From positions 1-64,000 of the forward strand of contig CAJUKZ010000010.1 of assembly GCA_910586995.1 (NCBI GenBank): a DNA stretch of 64,000 nt, read 5' to 3'. The stretch's first letter is position 1, and every line of letters starts with the position of its first letter. Made by a program: the position numbers and the translations under genes. The stretch is from an uncultured Muribaculaceae bacterium. GTDB lineage: Bacteria > Bacteroidota > Bacteroidia > Bacteroidales > Muribaculaceae. The notes under the pieces are model-generated. The model did not search any database and had not been told where the DNA came from. It saw nothing but the letters and a program-made list of their open reading frames with translations. Shown here one piece after another: positions 26,691 through 35,601 of the stretch.

Positions 26691-26721
26691 CAAAGGTAGG
26701 TAGTTTTTTTTATTCTGCAAA
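26691..26721 (-). promoter_or_regulatory. Promoter of tRNA-Gln
   Basis: On the minus strand: -33 TTTG (26718-26721), 19-base spacer, -7 TACCTTTG (26691-26698), about 40 bases before the tRNA. Confidence 0.75.
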
Positions 26722-26832
26722 ATTTTCAACAACTTTTTTTGCCCACATTGTAAAATTTGTGGAATTTATAGCAAAAAACGTTCTTAATGGAAGCGGCAAT
26801 TTCAATAAATATTGATTTTTATATATGGTTTC

Positions 26833-26863
26833 TTTGAACATCACATCAAAATTAATAATTTTG
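26833..26863 (+). promoter_or_regulatory. Promoter of the PfkB kinase gene
   Basis: -33 TTTG (26833-26836), 19-base spacer, -7 TAATTTTG (26856-26863). Transcription would start near 26870, giving a leader of about 25 bases. Confidence 0.8.
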
Positions 26864-26895
26864 CATCATGTTGAATATCAATATTAATAATACCA

Positions 26896-27774
26896 GTGAA
26901 AGGAATAGTAGTAGGAATGGGGGAAGCCCTATGGGACATTCTCCCCGAAGGTAAAAAAGTAGGTGGTGCTCCTGCCAACTTTGCATATCATGTGTCGCAA
27001 TTTGGATTAGACAGTTGCGTAGTAAGCGCTGTCGGCGATGATGAGCCAGGACATGAAATTACAGAAAACTTCTCGTCAAAAGGACTTAACCAGCACATCG
27101 AGAAAGTTCAATACCCGACAGGTAGCATACTTGTAGAGATTGATCAGGCCGGGATACCGCAATATGATATTAAAGAGAACGTAGCATGGGATAACATTCC
27201 ATATACGACATCACTTGAAAAATTGGCGAAGCAGACCAAGGCTGTATGCTTCGGCTCGCTGGCACAGCGCAATTCTGTTTCGAGAAATACCATAAACCGT
27301 TTTCTTGATGCTATACCGTCCGAGAATGAACCGTTAATCGTTTTTGATATTAATCTACGACAAGATTTCTATAATAAGGAAATTATATGTGATTCAATGC
27401 AACGCTGCAACATCCTAAAAATCAATGATGAGGAACTTGTTGATATCAGCCGTATGTTCGGATTTCCCGAAATAGATTTTCAAGACAAATGCCGGATATT
27501 ATTAGGAAAGTACAATCTGAAGATGCTTATATTGACGTGCGGTATCAACGGAAGCTATGTATTCACTCCCGGAAACGTTTCTTTCCAGCCTACCCCAAAA
27601 GTAAATGTAGCAGATACTGTAGGCGCCGGAGATTCTTTTACTGCCGCTTTTATATCCAGTATACTAAAAGGCAAGTCCGTAGCCGAATCGCATGACATTG
27701 CAGTAAGAACATCCGCCTACGTCTGCACTAAGAATGGAGCAATGCCAATACTCCCAGAAGAACTTACATCATAA
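26896..27774 (+). CDS. PfkB-family carbohydrate kinase (fructokinase-like)
   Basis: 292 residues, ribokinase fold, ATP-dependent phosphorylation of a sugar in the cytoplasm. The substrate-binding start MGEALWDILPEGKKVGGAPANFA fits fructokinase-like members, with the GG switch at 23-24. The ATP/catalytic motif DTVGAGDSFTAAF carries catalytic D246. The start is a GTG; the ATG at 26868 is out of frame. It is a single gene ending at a terminator. Fructose is the best guess for substrate. Confidence 0.87.
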   Translation: MKGIVVGMGEALWDILPEGKKVGGAPANFAYHVSQFGLDSCVVSAVGDDEPGHEITENFSSKGLNQHIEKVQYPTGSILVEIDQAGIPQYDIKENVAWDNIPYTTSLEKLAKQTKAVCFGSLAQRNSVSRNTINRFLDAIPSENEPLIVFDINLRQDFYNKEIICDSMQRCNILKINDEELVDISRMFGFPEIDFQDKCRILLGKYNLKMLILTCGINGSYVFTPGNVSFQPTPKVNVADTVGAGDSFTAAFISSILKGKSVAESHDIAVRTSAYVCTKNGAMPILPEELTS

Positions 27775-27838
27775 CGGCATATCAACAGACAAAAGCATAC
27801 TTAAAATAGATAAGATCCATCAAGTCCTTATATTAAAT

Positions 27839-27861
27839 AAATGCCGCAGTCCGCGGCATTT
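27839..27861 (+). terminator. Intrinsic terminator after the PfkB kinase gene
   Basis: AAATGCCGC (27839-27847) pairs perfectly with GCGGCATTT (27853-27861) around a 5-base loop, followed by GTCTTATTTG. Confidence 0.75.
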
Positions 27862-27911
27862 GTCTTATTTGTAAATATTAACAATATTTGCCAGGATTTC
27901 AGCCTACCCTG

Positions 27912-27943
27912 ACTGCTATTATCATTGTTTTTTAGTAGTTTTG
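27912..27943 (+). promoter_or_regulatory. Probable promoter of the relA-like gene
   Basis: -7 TAGTTTTG (27936-27943) fits the consensus. The -33 region ACTG (27912-27915), 20 bases upstream, is weak. The leader would be about 90 bases. Confidence 0.45.
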
Positions 27944-28039
27944 TCATTTAATCCAGCGTGAAATTACGTTGAGACTAAACGATGCCTCTATTTTACCCGG
28001 CTAAAACGCCGGAGCCGTATCCCTAATGATTTTTATCTT

Positions 28040-30316
28040 ATGGAAAAGCAAGTTTCACATATCCCGGCAATGCCATCTGTAGATTTCTCCAAAATCAACA
28101 CTACCGAGGGCTACCACTTCACAGATACTGAAAAAGCATGGGCTGTATCTGCTGTACGCCGTCTTTCAACGCTTACAAATAGCTGTGCAGCTCCTGATGA
28201 CTTCAGCCGTATAATACGCACCGTGCGCAAGGCTGTAGCAGCCGGCTTCTGCGGACGCGACAGACACGGCATACATCCGCTTCTTCATGATCTGGCCACT
28301 GCTTGCAGCCTATGCGAACGAGTAAGCCCTGACCGCTCAATGACTATCGCCATCATAATGAGCCGGCTATGCCGACATGGATGTATGTCCTCCGACATAG
28401 TAAACAAAGAATGGGGGGAAGACGTGGGACACCTTGTCGACGGGCTGACGAAAGTAGCCGGCCTGTATGACCGCGGTGCATCTGCAAGCGTAGATACGGA
28501 AAACTTCAGGAATCTATTGTTTACTTTCGCACAGGATATCCGTGTGATCATAATAATGATTGTGGAGCGGCTTGAACTTATGCGCACCATCAACCACCAT
28601 CCTGATCAGGTATTCGTGCGCGAGGTAGCACGCGAAGCAGGGTATCTATACGCACCGCTTGCACATCGTCTTGGACTGTACGCTATCAAAAGCGAACTGG
28701 AGGACATGTCTCTGAAATACACAAACCGCGACATATACACCAAAATCGCCCGTAAGCTCAACGAAACCAAGGCTTCGCGCGATGCATACATCGCTGCATT
28801 CATCGCCCCCGTAAAGAAGAAATTAGAGCAGGAAGGATTGAAGTTCGACATCAAGGGACGCACAAAAAGTATATATTCCATCTGGAACAAGATGAAAAAA
28901 CAACGTGTGGATCTTGATCACATATATGACTTATTCGCAATCAGAATAATCCTTGACACGCCACTGCCGAAAGAAAAAAGCGAATGTTGGCTCGCCTATT
29001 CGCTAATCACCGACATGTACAGGCCCAATCCATCACGAATGAAGGATTGGTTGAGCATACCCAAAAGCAATGGGTATGAATCTCTGCACATCACCGTATA
29101 TGGTCCGGACGAAAGATGGGTGGAAGTGCAGATACGCACCAAACGTATGGACCTTGTAGCTGAAAAAGGTCTGGCTGCACATTGGAAATACAAAGGCATA
29201 AAAAGCGAAAACAATCTTGACGCATGGATGAACAACGTCCGCGACATTCTGGAGACTGCGGAAAGCGGTCCGATGGAGCTGATGAAAAACATGCGTATGG
29301 ACATATACGACAAGGAAGTATTCGTGTTCACGCCAAAAGGAGATCTATATAAGCTACCATTCGGAGCTACCGTTCTTGATTTCGCTTTCCACATCCATTC
29401 AGGACTTGGATGCCGCACCACCGGAGCAAGAGTAAACGGCCGTAATGAGAAACTCAACTACCGTCTTTCAAGCGGAGACACTGTAGAGATAATGACTTCT
29501 TCAACCCAGACTCCCAAACGCGACTGGCTGGGCATGGTGGTCACATCAAAAGCACGTAATAAGATCAGAGCTTCAATAAAAGAGCGGGAAAACCGTCAGG
29601 CAGAACTTGGCAAAGAATTACTTGAGCGCAGGTTCAAAAACCGCAAGCTCGAAATTGATGACAGTCTGCTGATGAAGCTCATTAAGAAAATGGGCTACAA
29701 AACCGTTACGGATTTCTATAACGATATAGCATCCGAGAATACAGACATAAATGATGTAATCGGAGTACTTGAATCCTTGCAGGAAAACAAAGCGCCAGAA
29801 CCAACCGAACGAGTATCAGCCGAGGAGTTTGCCCTGTATAAATCGCCCGATCCTGACGGACAAACCTCCGATATATTAATAATAGGAGACAACGTAAAAG
29901 GCCTGAATTATAAGATGGCAAGGTGCTGCAATCCCATCTATGGCGACGACGTATTCGGATTTGTTTCGGCAGAGGGAGTGATTAAGATCCACCGCGCCGA
30001 CTGCCCCAATGCCAGGAATATCCGCGAAAAATCGCCTTACAGAATAATTGATACCCGCTGGAGCGGTAAAATAGGAACACAGTTTGCCGCCACTCTAAAT
30101 ATAGTAGGCACTGACGACATCGGTATTGTCACAAACATAACATCCATCATCAACAAGCACAATAATGTGAGCCTACGCAGTATAAACGTGAATTCACAAG
30201 ACGGGCTTTTCCAAGGCAATGTCCTTGTAGGAATCAGCGACACGGCATCATTGGATAACCTAATTAAAAAGATCAAAACAGTGAAAGGCGTCAAAGACGT
30301 CGTAAGAAGCAAATAA
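28040..30316 (+). CDS. relA: RelA/SpoT-family (p)ppGpp synthetase with degenerate hydrolase site
   Basis: 758 residues. Domain order: HD-like hydrolase domain (about 55-200), synthetase (about 245-375), TGS (about 420-485), conserved-cysteine region (MARCCNPIYGDDVFGF, near 640) and C-terminal ACT (about 685-758). The synthetase motifs are intact: GRTKSIYSIWNKM, HIYDLFAIRII, SIPKSNGYESLHITV and EVQIRT. The hydrolase is not: the HD pair expected in ALLHDVVEDT is S108-R109 (IIMSRLCRHG), and the later ADRLHNMRT motif reads IVERLELMRT. It should therefore act as a monofunctional synthetase controlling the stringent response. Bacteroidetes usually carry a second, bifunctional Rel enzyme elsewhere. 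Confidence 0.92.
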   Translation: MEKQVSHIPAMPSVDFSKINTTEGYHFTDTEKAWAVSAVRRLSTLTNSCAAPDDFSRIIRTVRKAVAAGFCGRDRHGIHPLLHDLATACSLCERVSPDRSMTIAIIMSRLCRHGCMSSDIVNKEWGEDVGHLVDGLTKVAGLYDRGASASVDTENFRNLLFTFAQDIRVIIIMIVERLELMRTINHHPDQVFVREVAREAGYLYAPLAHRLGLYAIKSELEDMSLKYTNRDIYTKIARKLNETKASRDAYIAAFIAPVKKKLEQEGLKFDIKGRTKSIYSIWNKMKKQRVDLDHIYDLFAIRIILDTPLPKEKSECWLAYSLITDMYRPNPSRMKDWLSIPKSNGYESLHITVYGPDERWVEVQIRTKRMDLVAEKGLAAHWKYKGIKSENNLDAWMNNVRDILETAESGPMELMKNMRMDIYDKEVFVFTPKGDLYKLPFGATVLDFAFHIHSGLGCRTTGARVNGRNEKLNYRLSSGDTVEIMTSSTQTPKRDWLGMVVTSKARNKIRASIKERENRQAELGKELLERRFKNRKLEIDDSLLMKLIKKMGYKTVTDFYNDIASENTDINDVIGVLESLQENKAPEPTERVSAEEFALYKSPDPDGQTSDILIIGDNVKGLNYKMARCCNPIYGDDVFGFVSAEGVIKIHRADCPNARNIREKSPYRIIDTRWSGKIGTQFAATLNIVGTDDIGIVTNITSIINKHNNVSLRSINVNSQDGLFQGNVLVGISDTASLDNLIKKIKTVKGVKDVVRSK

Positions 30317-30321
30317 GCGAT

Positions 30322-31158
30322 ATGAAACTTTATAGATCAGCCATTATTCTTTTACCAGCGCTCGCATGCTTCACTGCATGCGGAGTGAAATCGTCATCTG
30401 AAGCCGAAACGATGCTCTCCAGTATTCAATCTGACATCGCCGCCGGACATTTCCAGCAAGCAATAGCCACAATGGACAGCCTGGACCGACGTTTCCCAAA
30501 TGAGACTGCAATACGCGCTGAAGCTATCAAGCTCAGACCATCAGCTATTGAAGGAGCCACAATAGCCGAAATTGCCTCTGCTGATTCTGCAATAGCAGCT
30601 ACAAACAAAACAATAGACTCTCTTGCAGGTGAATTCACTCATATAGTCAATCCTGCCCTTGTCGAAAACTATCATGTGATAAAATCCTGCAAAAAGCCGG
30701 CACTGATGACATCTACAGCAATAGAGCCGCGTGTCGATGAAGATTATAACTTCTATATTGTAGCATCGCTTCAAGGAAAAAACATCGGACTAAATTCACT
30801 TACACTCACATCCGGAGGGCTTTCAGCAACGACAAATGTAATTCCTGAAGGCGATGAGCGATCTTTCGCTTCCGCACTGGGACAAAAAGCCGTATTTTCT
30901 GAAATAGATGCTGAGGAGCTTGGAATACTTGCTACAAAAAACAAAGGCAACTCCGCTACTCTGACATTCAACGGCCGGTTGGGATCCAAGCAGATCACAC
31001 TCTCTCCATCAGAAGTAAACGGTATAGCCGACTCATATACTTTCGCCAAAGCCCACAAGACTCTGCTTTTGGCCAAGATCCGTCGAGAAAAACTTGAACG
31101 GCAACTTCAGATAGCACGCAATCAGATTGCCAACATGAGTCCTCAATCACAAGAATAA
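30322..31158 (+). CDS. Hypothetical lipoprotein (278 residues)
   Basis: Signal peptide II with lipobox CFTAC near residue 20, then GVKSSSEAE. The N-terminal third is helical with a TPR-like look (MLSSIQSDIAAGHFQQAIAT, MDSLDRRFPNETAIRAEAIK). A beta-rich middle and a helical C-terminus (LAKIRREKLERQLQIARNQI) follow. No family is recognised. It is five bases after relA and three before the GH89 gene, so the three are probably cotranscribed. Confidence 0.78.
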   Translation: MKLYRSAIILLPALACFTACGVKSSSEAETMLSSIQSDIAAGHFQQAIATMDSLDRRFPNETAIRAEAIKLRPSAIEGATIAEIASADSAIAATNKTIDSLAGEFTHIVNPALVENYHVIKSCKKPALMTSTAIEPRVDEDYNFYIVASLQGKNIGLNSLTLTSGGLSATTNVIPEGDERSFASALGQKAVFSEIDAEELGILATKNKGNSATLTFNGRLGSKQITLSPSEVNGIADSYTFAKAHKTLLLAKIRREKLERQLQIARNQIANMSPQSQE

Positions 31159-31161
31159 ATA

Positions 31162-33294
31162 ATGAAAGCCGGAGTCACACTCAGGACTATTATCTCAATA
31201 GCGATAGCCGTAATACACACATTCTCCTGCCGTGCGTATACACCATCCGCTATCGACTCCCTTGCTCTACGCGTTACCGAAGGGACTTCTAATGGCCGGA
31301 TATTCTTCTACGGCATGGAAGCTGAATATGACTCTTTCCGTATTGTACCAGACTACGATAAGCAGACAATCACCATATATGGAAATTCTCCGGTAAGTCA
31401 GGCTGTCGGGCTGAATACATATCTTAAAGATGTAGCGAAGATCCATATTTGCTGGAACAATCCAAGCCAGGCTTTGCCTGAAGACATTCCGTTGCCTACA
31501 GATAACATCACAGGCATCACAACCATGCCACTCCGGTACTATCTGAATTATTGTACATTCTCCTACAGCACAGCTTTTTGGGATAAGCAGCGATGGATGC
31601 AGGAAATAGATTGGATGGCACTTCATGGAATCAACATGCCACTCGCTGTGACCGGAACAGAAAAAGTATGGCTTAATGTCCTGGAACGCCTGGGATATGA
31701 TTCATGCGAAGCAAAAGCCTTTATTGCCGGACCGCCATACAGCGCCTGGTGGCTAATGAATAATCTTGAAGGCTGGGGAGGCCCGGTATCCGACGAATGG
31801 GTGGAAAGACAATACGACCTGCAACGCGCGATTCTTTCCCGCATGAAATCATTTGGCATGCATCCGGTACTTCCCGGATATTCCGGAATGCTGCCACACG
31901 ATGCCGCTACAAAACTCGGAGTCGACGTATCAGACCCCGGATTATGGTGTGGATTCACACGACCGGCATTCATTTCGCCAGACTCACATGCATTCTCCAG
32001 AATCGCAGACATATATTACGACGAGCTTACAAAGCTTTACGGACAATACGACTTTTATTCAGCTGATCCCTTCCATGAAGGCGGCAATACCTCCGGGGTT
32101 GATATGGTAATGGCAGGACAAGCCATATTGAATGCAATGCGCAGGGCTAATAGCAATGCAAAATGGGTAATACAGGCATGGCAGGAAAACCCGAATCCGC
32201 AAATGATAGATTCGCTGCCGGACCACAGTGCAATCATACTTGACTTGTATGCAGAGACACACCCGCAATGGGGCGACTCGGATTCAGCCTGGTATCGTAA
32301 AGACGGCTTCGGAAAACATGATTGGATATACTGTATGCTGCTGAATTTCGGCGGAAATGTAGGCCTGCACGGGAGAATCGACAAACTGACCAAAGGATTT
32401 AGACGAGCAGAGAAGACTTCTCCACACTTATACGGAATCGGAGCTACGGCAGAAGGTATTGACAACAATCCGGTAATGTATGAACTGCTTTTCGATCTCC
32501 CCTGGGACATCTCGTCACGCCGCGGAATACCTCCATTGCAGAGATATATCACTACAAGATATGCCCTGCAAGACAGCATACCTACCGACATATTAAAAGC
32601 ATGGAGGTTGCTCGAATCTACTGTATACAACGCTCCTGCAGAATACCCGGGACAAGGAACAGTAGAATCAATTATCTGCGCACGTCCTTCATGGGATATA
32701 AAAGGTGCGTCCACATGGGGAAATGCCAATCTATTTTACCCATCTGACTCTACATCTCTTGCATCAAACCTGTTATCACAAGAGTCCGGCACACATCTCA
32801 AAACAAGCACTAATTACATATACGATCTGGCTGACATAAAGCGACAAGCCCTGTCCGATAAAGTTTACGACTTATACAAAAGCATTCGCGAATCATTTTT
32901 CAAAGGAGACATCCGGCACGCAAAATCCCAATCAGATTCAATGCTACAGATAATATCCGAAGTTGATAGTTTGCTTTATGGAATTCCAGGTTTTTCCACA
33001 GAGGAATGGCTCAGGCAGGCCGCCCTTGCATCAAACGATAAAGAACAAAAACGCCGTAACGTCAGAAACGCTGCACGACTGATTACGGTATGGGGAGATT
33101 CGGCAGCGGCAAATACGCATGGTCTTAAAGATTACTCCCACAGGCTATGGCATGGAATTACTTCAGAGCTATATTATCGGAGATGGAAATCATTCTTCGA
33201 CCATATATTCAATGACTCCCCCACCCCGGACTTTTACGACATGGAGATACAGTGGATTGAGAAACAGGTAGAGAGATACGCTCCCGAAAAGTAA
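31162..33294 (+). CDS. Alpha-N-acetylglucosaminidase, glycoside hydrolase family 89
   Basis: 710 residues with an N-terminal signal peptide (to about residue 25), so periplasmic or outer-membrane associated. The NAGLU fold is clear: LRYYLNYCTFSYSTAFW, EIDWMALHGINMPLAVTGTE, then GYSGMLPHDA. The two catalytic glutamates by alignment memory with human NAGLU are E306 (ADPFHEGGNT) and E431 (GATAEGIDNN). It removes terminal alpha-linked GlcNAc, for example from mucin glycans, which fits a gut organism. Confidence 0.9.
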   Translation: MKAGVTLRTIISIAIAVIHTFSCRAYTPSAIDSLALRVTEGTSNGRIFFYGMEAEYDSFRIVPDYDKQTITIYGNSPVSQAVGLNTYLKDVAKIHICWNNPSQALPEDIPLPTDNITGITTMPLRYYLNYCTFSYSTAFWDKQRWMQEIDWMALHGINMPLAVTGTEKVWLNVLERLGYDSCEAKAFIAGPPYSAWWLMNNLEGWGGPVSDEWVERQYDLQRAILSRMKSFGMHPVLPGYSGMLPHDAATKLGVDVSDPGLWCGFTRPAFISPDSHAFSRIADIYYDELTKLYGQYDFYSADPFHEGGNTSGVDMVMAGQAILNAMRRANSNAKWVIQAWQENPNPQMIDSLPDHSAIILDLYAETHPQWGDSDSAWYRKDGFGKHDWIYCMLLNFGGNVGLHGRIDKLTKGFRRAEKTSPHLYGIGATAEGIDNNPVMYELLFDLPWDISSRRGIPPLQRYITTRYALQDSIPTDILKAWRLLESTVYNAPAEYPGQGTVESIICARPSWDIKGASTWGNANLFYPSDSTSLASNLLSQESGTHLKTSTNYIYDLADIKRQALSDKVYDLYKSIRESFFKGDIRHAKSQSDSMLQIISEVDSLLYGIPGFSTEEWLRQAALASNDKEQKRRNVRNAARLITVWGDSAAANTHGLKDYSHRLWHGITSELYYRRWKSFFDHIFNDSPTPDFYDMEIQWIEKQVERYAPEK

Positions 33295-33412
33295 ATTACC
33301 GCCTTTAATCATACCAGGACACCAAGCGCACTCAAAAAAAATGGATTCCCTCGATCTGTCCATTATGTCCATAATAAACTATATAAATAGCAGATTCATC
33401 AAATTCAAAAGC

Positions 33413-33442
33413 TTTGAATCTCGCCTTTTTTCCGTAAATTTG
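33413..33442 (+). promoter_or_regulatory. Promoter of the ABC-F gene
   Basis: -33 TTTG (33413-33416), 18-base spacer, -7 TAAATTTG (33435-33442). The leader would be about 27 bases. Confidence 0.75.
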
Positions 33443-33475
33443 CACTCCGAAACAAAAAACAAACCAATCATTTAA

Positions 33476-35095
33476 ATGATAGCAGTCAACAATCTTGGCA
33501 TTCAATTCGGCAAGAAGCCTCTATTTCAAGACGTAAACCTGAAGTTCACACCCGGCAACTGTTACGGAATAATCGGAGCTAACGGCGCAGGAAAATCTAC
33601 ATTGATGCGTATACTGAGCAATCAGTTATCCCCAACCCACGGCACAGTGACACAAGGCCCGGGCGAACGCATGAGCGTACTCGAACAGGATCACTTCAAG
33701 TTTGACGAGTGTACAGTAATGAACACCGTTTTGCAGGGACACACCGTCCTTTGGGAAATAATGCAGGAGAAAGATGCCCTGTATGCAAAGCCCGACTTCA
33801 GCGATGCAGACGGAATCAGAGCGTCGGAACTTGAAGAAAAGTTTGCAGAACTCGAAGGATGGAATGCTGAAAGCGATGCAGCCGCACTGCTCAGCGGACT
33901 TGGAATCAAAGAAGATAAACACTACATGCTGATGAAGGATCTCAGCGGTAAAGAGAAAGTGCGTGTGCTGTTGGCAAAGGCCCTTTTTGGCAATCCGGAC
34001 AATCTCCTGCTCGACGAGCCTACCAACGATCTTGACCTCGAGACTGTAGCCTGGCTTGAAGACTACCTGTCGAAGTTTGAGAATACCGTACTCGTAGTGT
34101 CCCACGACCGTCACTTCCTCGATGCAGTAAGCACTCATACACTTGATATCGACTACAATAAAGTCACATTATTCGCTGGAAACTACAGTTTCTGGTATCA
34201 TTCAAGCCAACTCGCTCTCAAGCAACAGCAACAGCAGAACAAGAAAGCTGAAGAAAAGCGTAAGGAACTACTGGAGTTCATACAGCGTTTCAGCGCCAAC
34301 GTAGCTAAATCAAAACAGACTACGTCCCGAAAAAAGATGCTCGAAAAGCTGAATATCGAAGAAATCCAACCATCTTCCAGACGCTATCCCGGAATTATAT
34401 TCACACCGGACCGAGAGGTCGGCAACAAAATTCTTGAAGTCAAAGGACTCACGGCTTCTGTCGACGGGGATATATTGTTCCGTGATATAAATTTCCAGAT
34501 AGAGAAAGACGACAAGGTCGCATTCCTAAGCCATGACCCACGAGCCATGACAGCCTTATTCGAAATAATCACCGGCAACAGGAAAGCTGACAGCGGCACT
34601 TATGAATGGGGACAGACCATCAGTACCGCCTATCTTCCGCTCGATAACTCCTACTTTTTCAACACTGACCATAATCTCGTAGACTGGCTGTGCCAGTTCA
34701 GCGATGACTCCAGCGAAATATACCTCAAGGGATTCCTCGGTAAGATGCTGTTCTCCGGGGAAGACGTATTGAAGAAAGCATCAGTGCTCTCCGGTGGTGA
34801 AAAAATGCGTTGTATGATAGCCCGCATGATGATGCGTAATGCCAATACAATGATCCTGGACTCCCCCACCAACCACCTCGACCTCGAGTCAATACAGGCG
34901 TTCAACAACACATTGCAAGCATTCAAGGGCGTAGTCCTGCTATCAAGCCACGACCACGAATTCATTCAGACCGTGTGCAACAGAATAATAGAACTTACCC
35001 CCAACGGCATCATTGACAAAATGATGGACTACGACGACTACACGACAGACGAGCGCGTTATCGCAGCTCGCGAGCGTCTGTATGCCAACTCCTGA
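33476..35095 (+). CDS. ABC-F family ATPase (YbiT-like)
   Basis: 539 residues, two ATP-binding cassettes joined by a Gln/Lys-rich linker and no membrane domain; ABC-F proteins act on the ribosome. Cassette 1 is complete: GANGAGKST, LSGKEKVRVLLAKAL and LLLDEPTND. In cassette 2 the Walker A is degenerate (FLSHDPRAMTALFEII) and the Walker B glutamate is replaced (MILDSPTNHLD), although LSGGEKMRC is kept. Site 2 is probably not catalytic. The YbiT-like subgroup is a translation factor rather than a known antibiotic-resistance group. Confidence 0.88.
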   Translation: MIAVNNLGIQFGKKPLFQDVNLKFTPGNCYGIIGANGAGKSTLMRILSNQLSPTHGTVTQGPGERMSVLEQDHFKFDECTVMNTVLQGHTVLWEIMQEKDALYAKPDFSDADGIRASELEEKFAELEGWNAESDAAALLSGLGIKEDKHYMLMKDLSGKEKVRVLLAKALFGNPDNLLLDEPTNDLDLETVAWLEDYLSKFENTVLVVSHDRHFLDAVSTHTLDIDYNKVTLFAGNYSFWYHSSQLALKQQQQQNKKAEEKRKELLEFIQRFSANVAKSKQTTSRKKMLEKLNIEEIQPSSRRYPGIIFTPDREVGNKILEVKGLTASVDGDILFRDINFQIEKDDKVAFLSHDPRAMTALFEIITGNRKADSGTYEWGQTISTAYLPLDNSYFFNTDHNLVDWLCQFSDDSSEIYLKGFLGKMLFSGEDVLKKASVLSGGEKMRCMIARMMMRNANTMILDSPTNHLDLESIQAFNNTLQAFKGVVLLSSHDHEFIQTVCNRIIELTPNGIIDKMMDYDDYTTDERVIAARERLYANS

Positions 35096-35132
35096 GACGT
35101 ATAATCACATTTCAAACAGAAACCAATAAATC

Positions 35133-35426
35133 ATGGTCAAACATATAGTTACATTCCAATTACAAGGCACACCAGAAGAACGCCTGTCCGTTGCCAACGC
35201 ATTCAAAGAGGCACTCGAAGCGCTCCCCGGCAAGATTGAAGTGCTTAGGTCAATCGAAGTCGGTATCAATGCAAATCCGGCTGAAGAATGGGATGTAGTG
35301 CTGACTGCAACAGTAGATAATATGGAGGACGTGGCAGTCTATGCCACACATCCGGCTCATGTAGCGGCTGCAGGACTGCTCGGCAAGCACAAGAAAGCGC
35401 GTGCTTGCGTTGATTATATCATATGA
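35133..35426 (+). CDS. Dabb (stress-responsive alpha/beta barrel) protein
   Basis: 97 residues, starting MVKHIVTFQLQGTPEERL, with RSIEVGINANPAEEWDVVLT and the C-terminal YATHPAHVAAAG of the Dabb dimeric ferredoxin-like fold. Such small proteins occur in many pathways and the reaction is unknown. It is 37 bases after the ABC-F gene and may share its transcript. Confidence 0.87.
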   Translation: MVKHIVTFQLQGTPEERLSVANAFKEALEALPGKIEVLRSIEVGINANPAEEWDVVLTATVDNMEDVAVYATHPAHVAAAGLLGKHKKARACVDYII

Positions 35427-35484
35427 TATAGACATACTCCGATCCGGAATCGTGCATAAGTGATTCCATCCATACCAAATTACA

Positions 35485-35527
35485 CACCCCATAGTGTCTT
35501 AGGGATAATCCGGACAGCTATGGGGTG
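35485..35527. terminator. Long hairpin between Dabb and MFS genes, possible terminator
   Basis: CACCCCATAG (35485-35494) pairs with CTATGGGGTG (35518-35527); inner TGTC/GACA and GGA/TCC pairings extend it. No clear T-run follows on either strand, so the function is uncertain. Confidence 0.5.
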
Positions 35528-35601
35528 CTCTCCTCAATACAAGTCATAAATTCAACTCCGGTTTATAGTCATATAACACAATTGAAATGTCGTATTGACC
35601 T

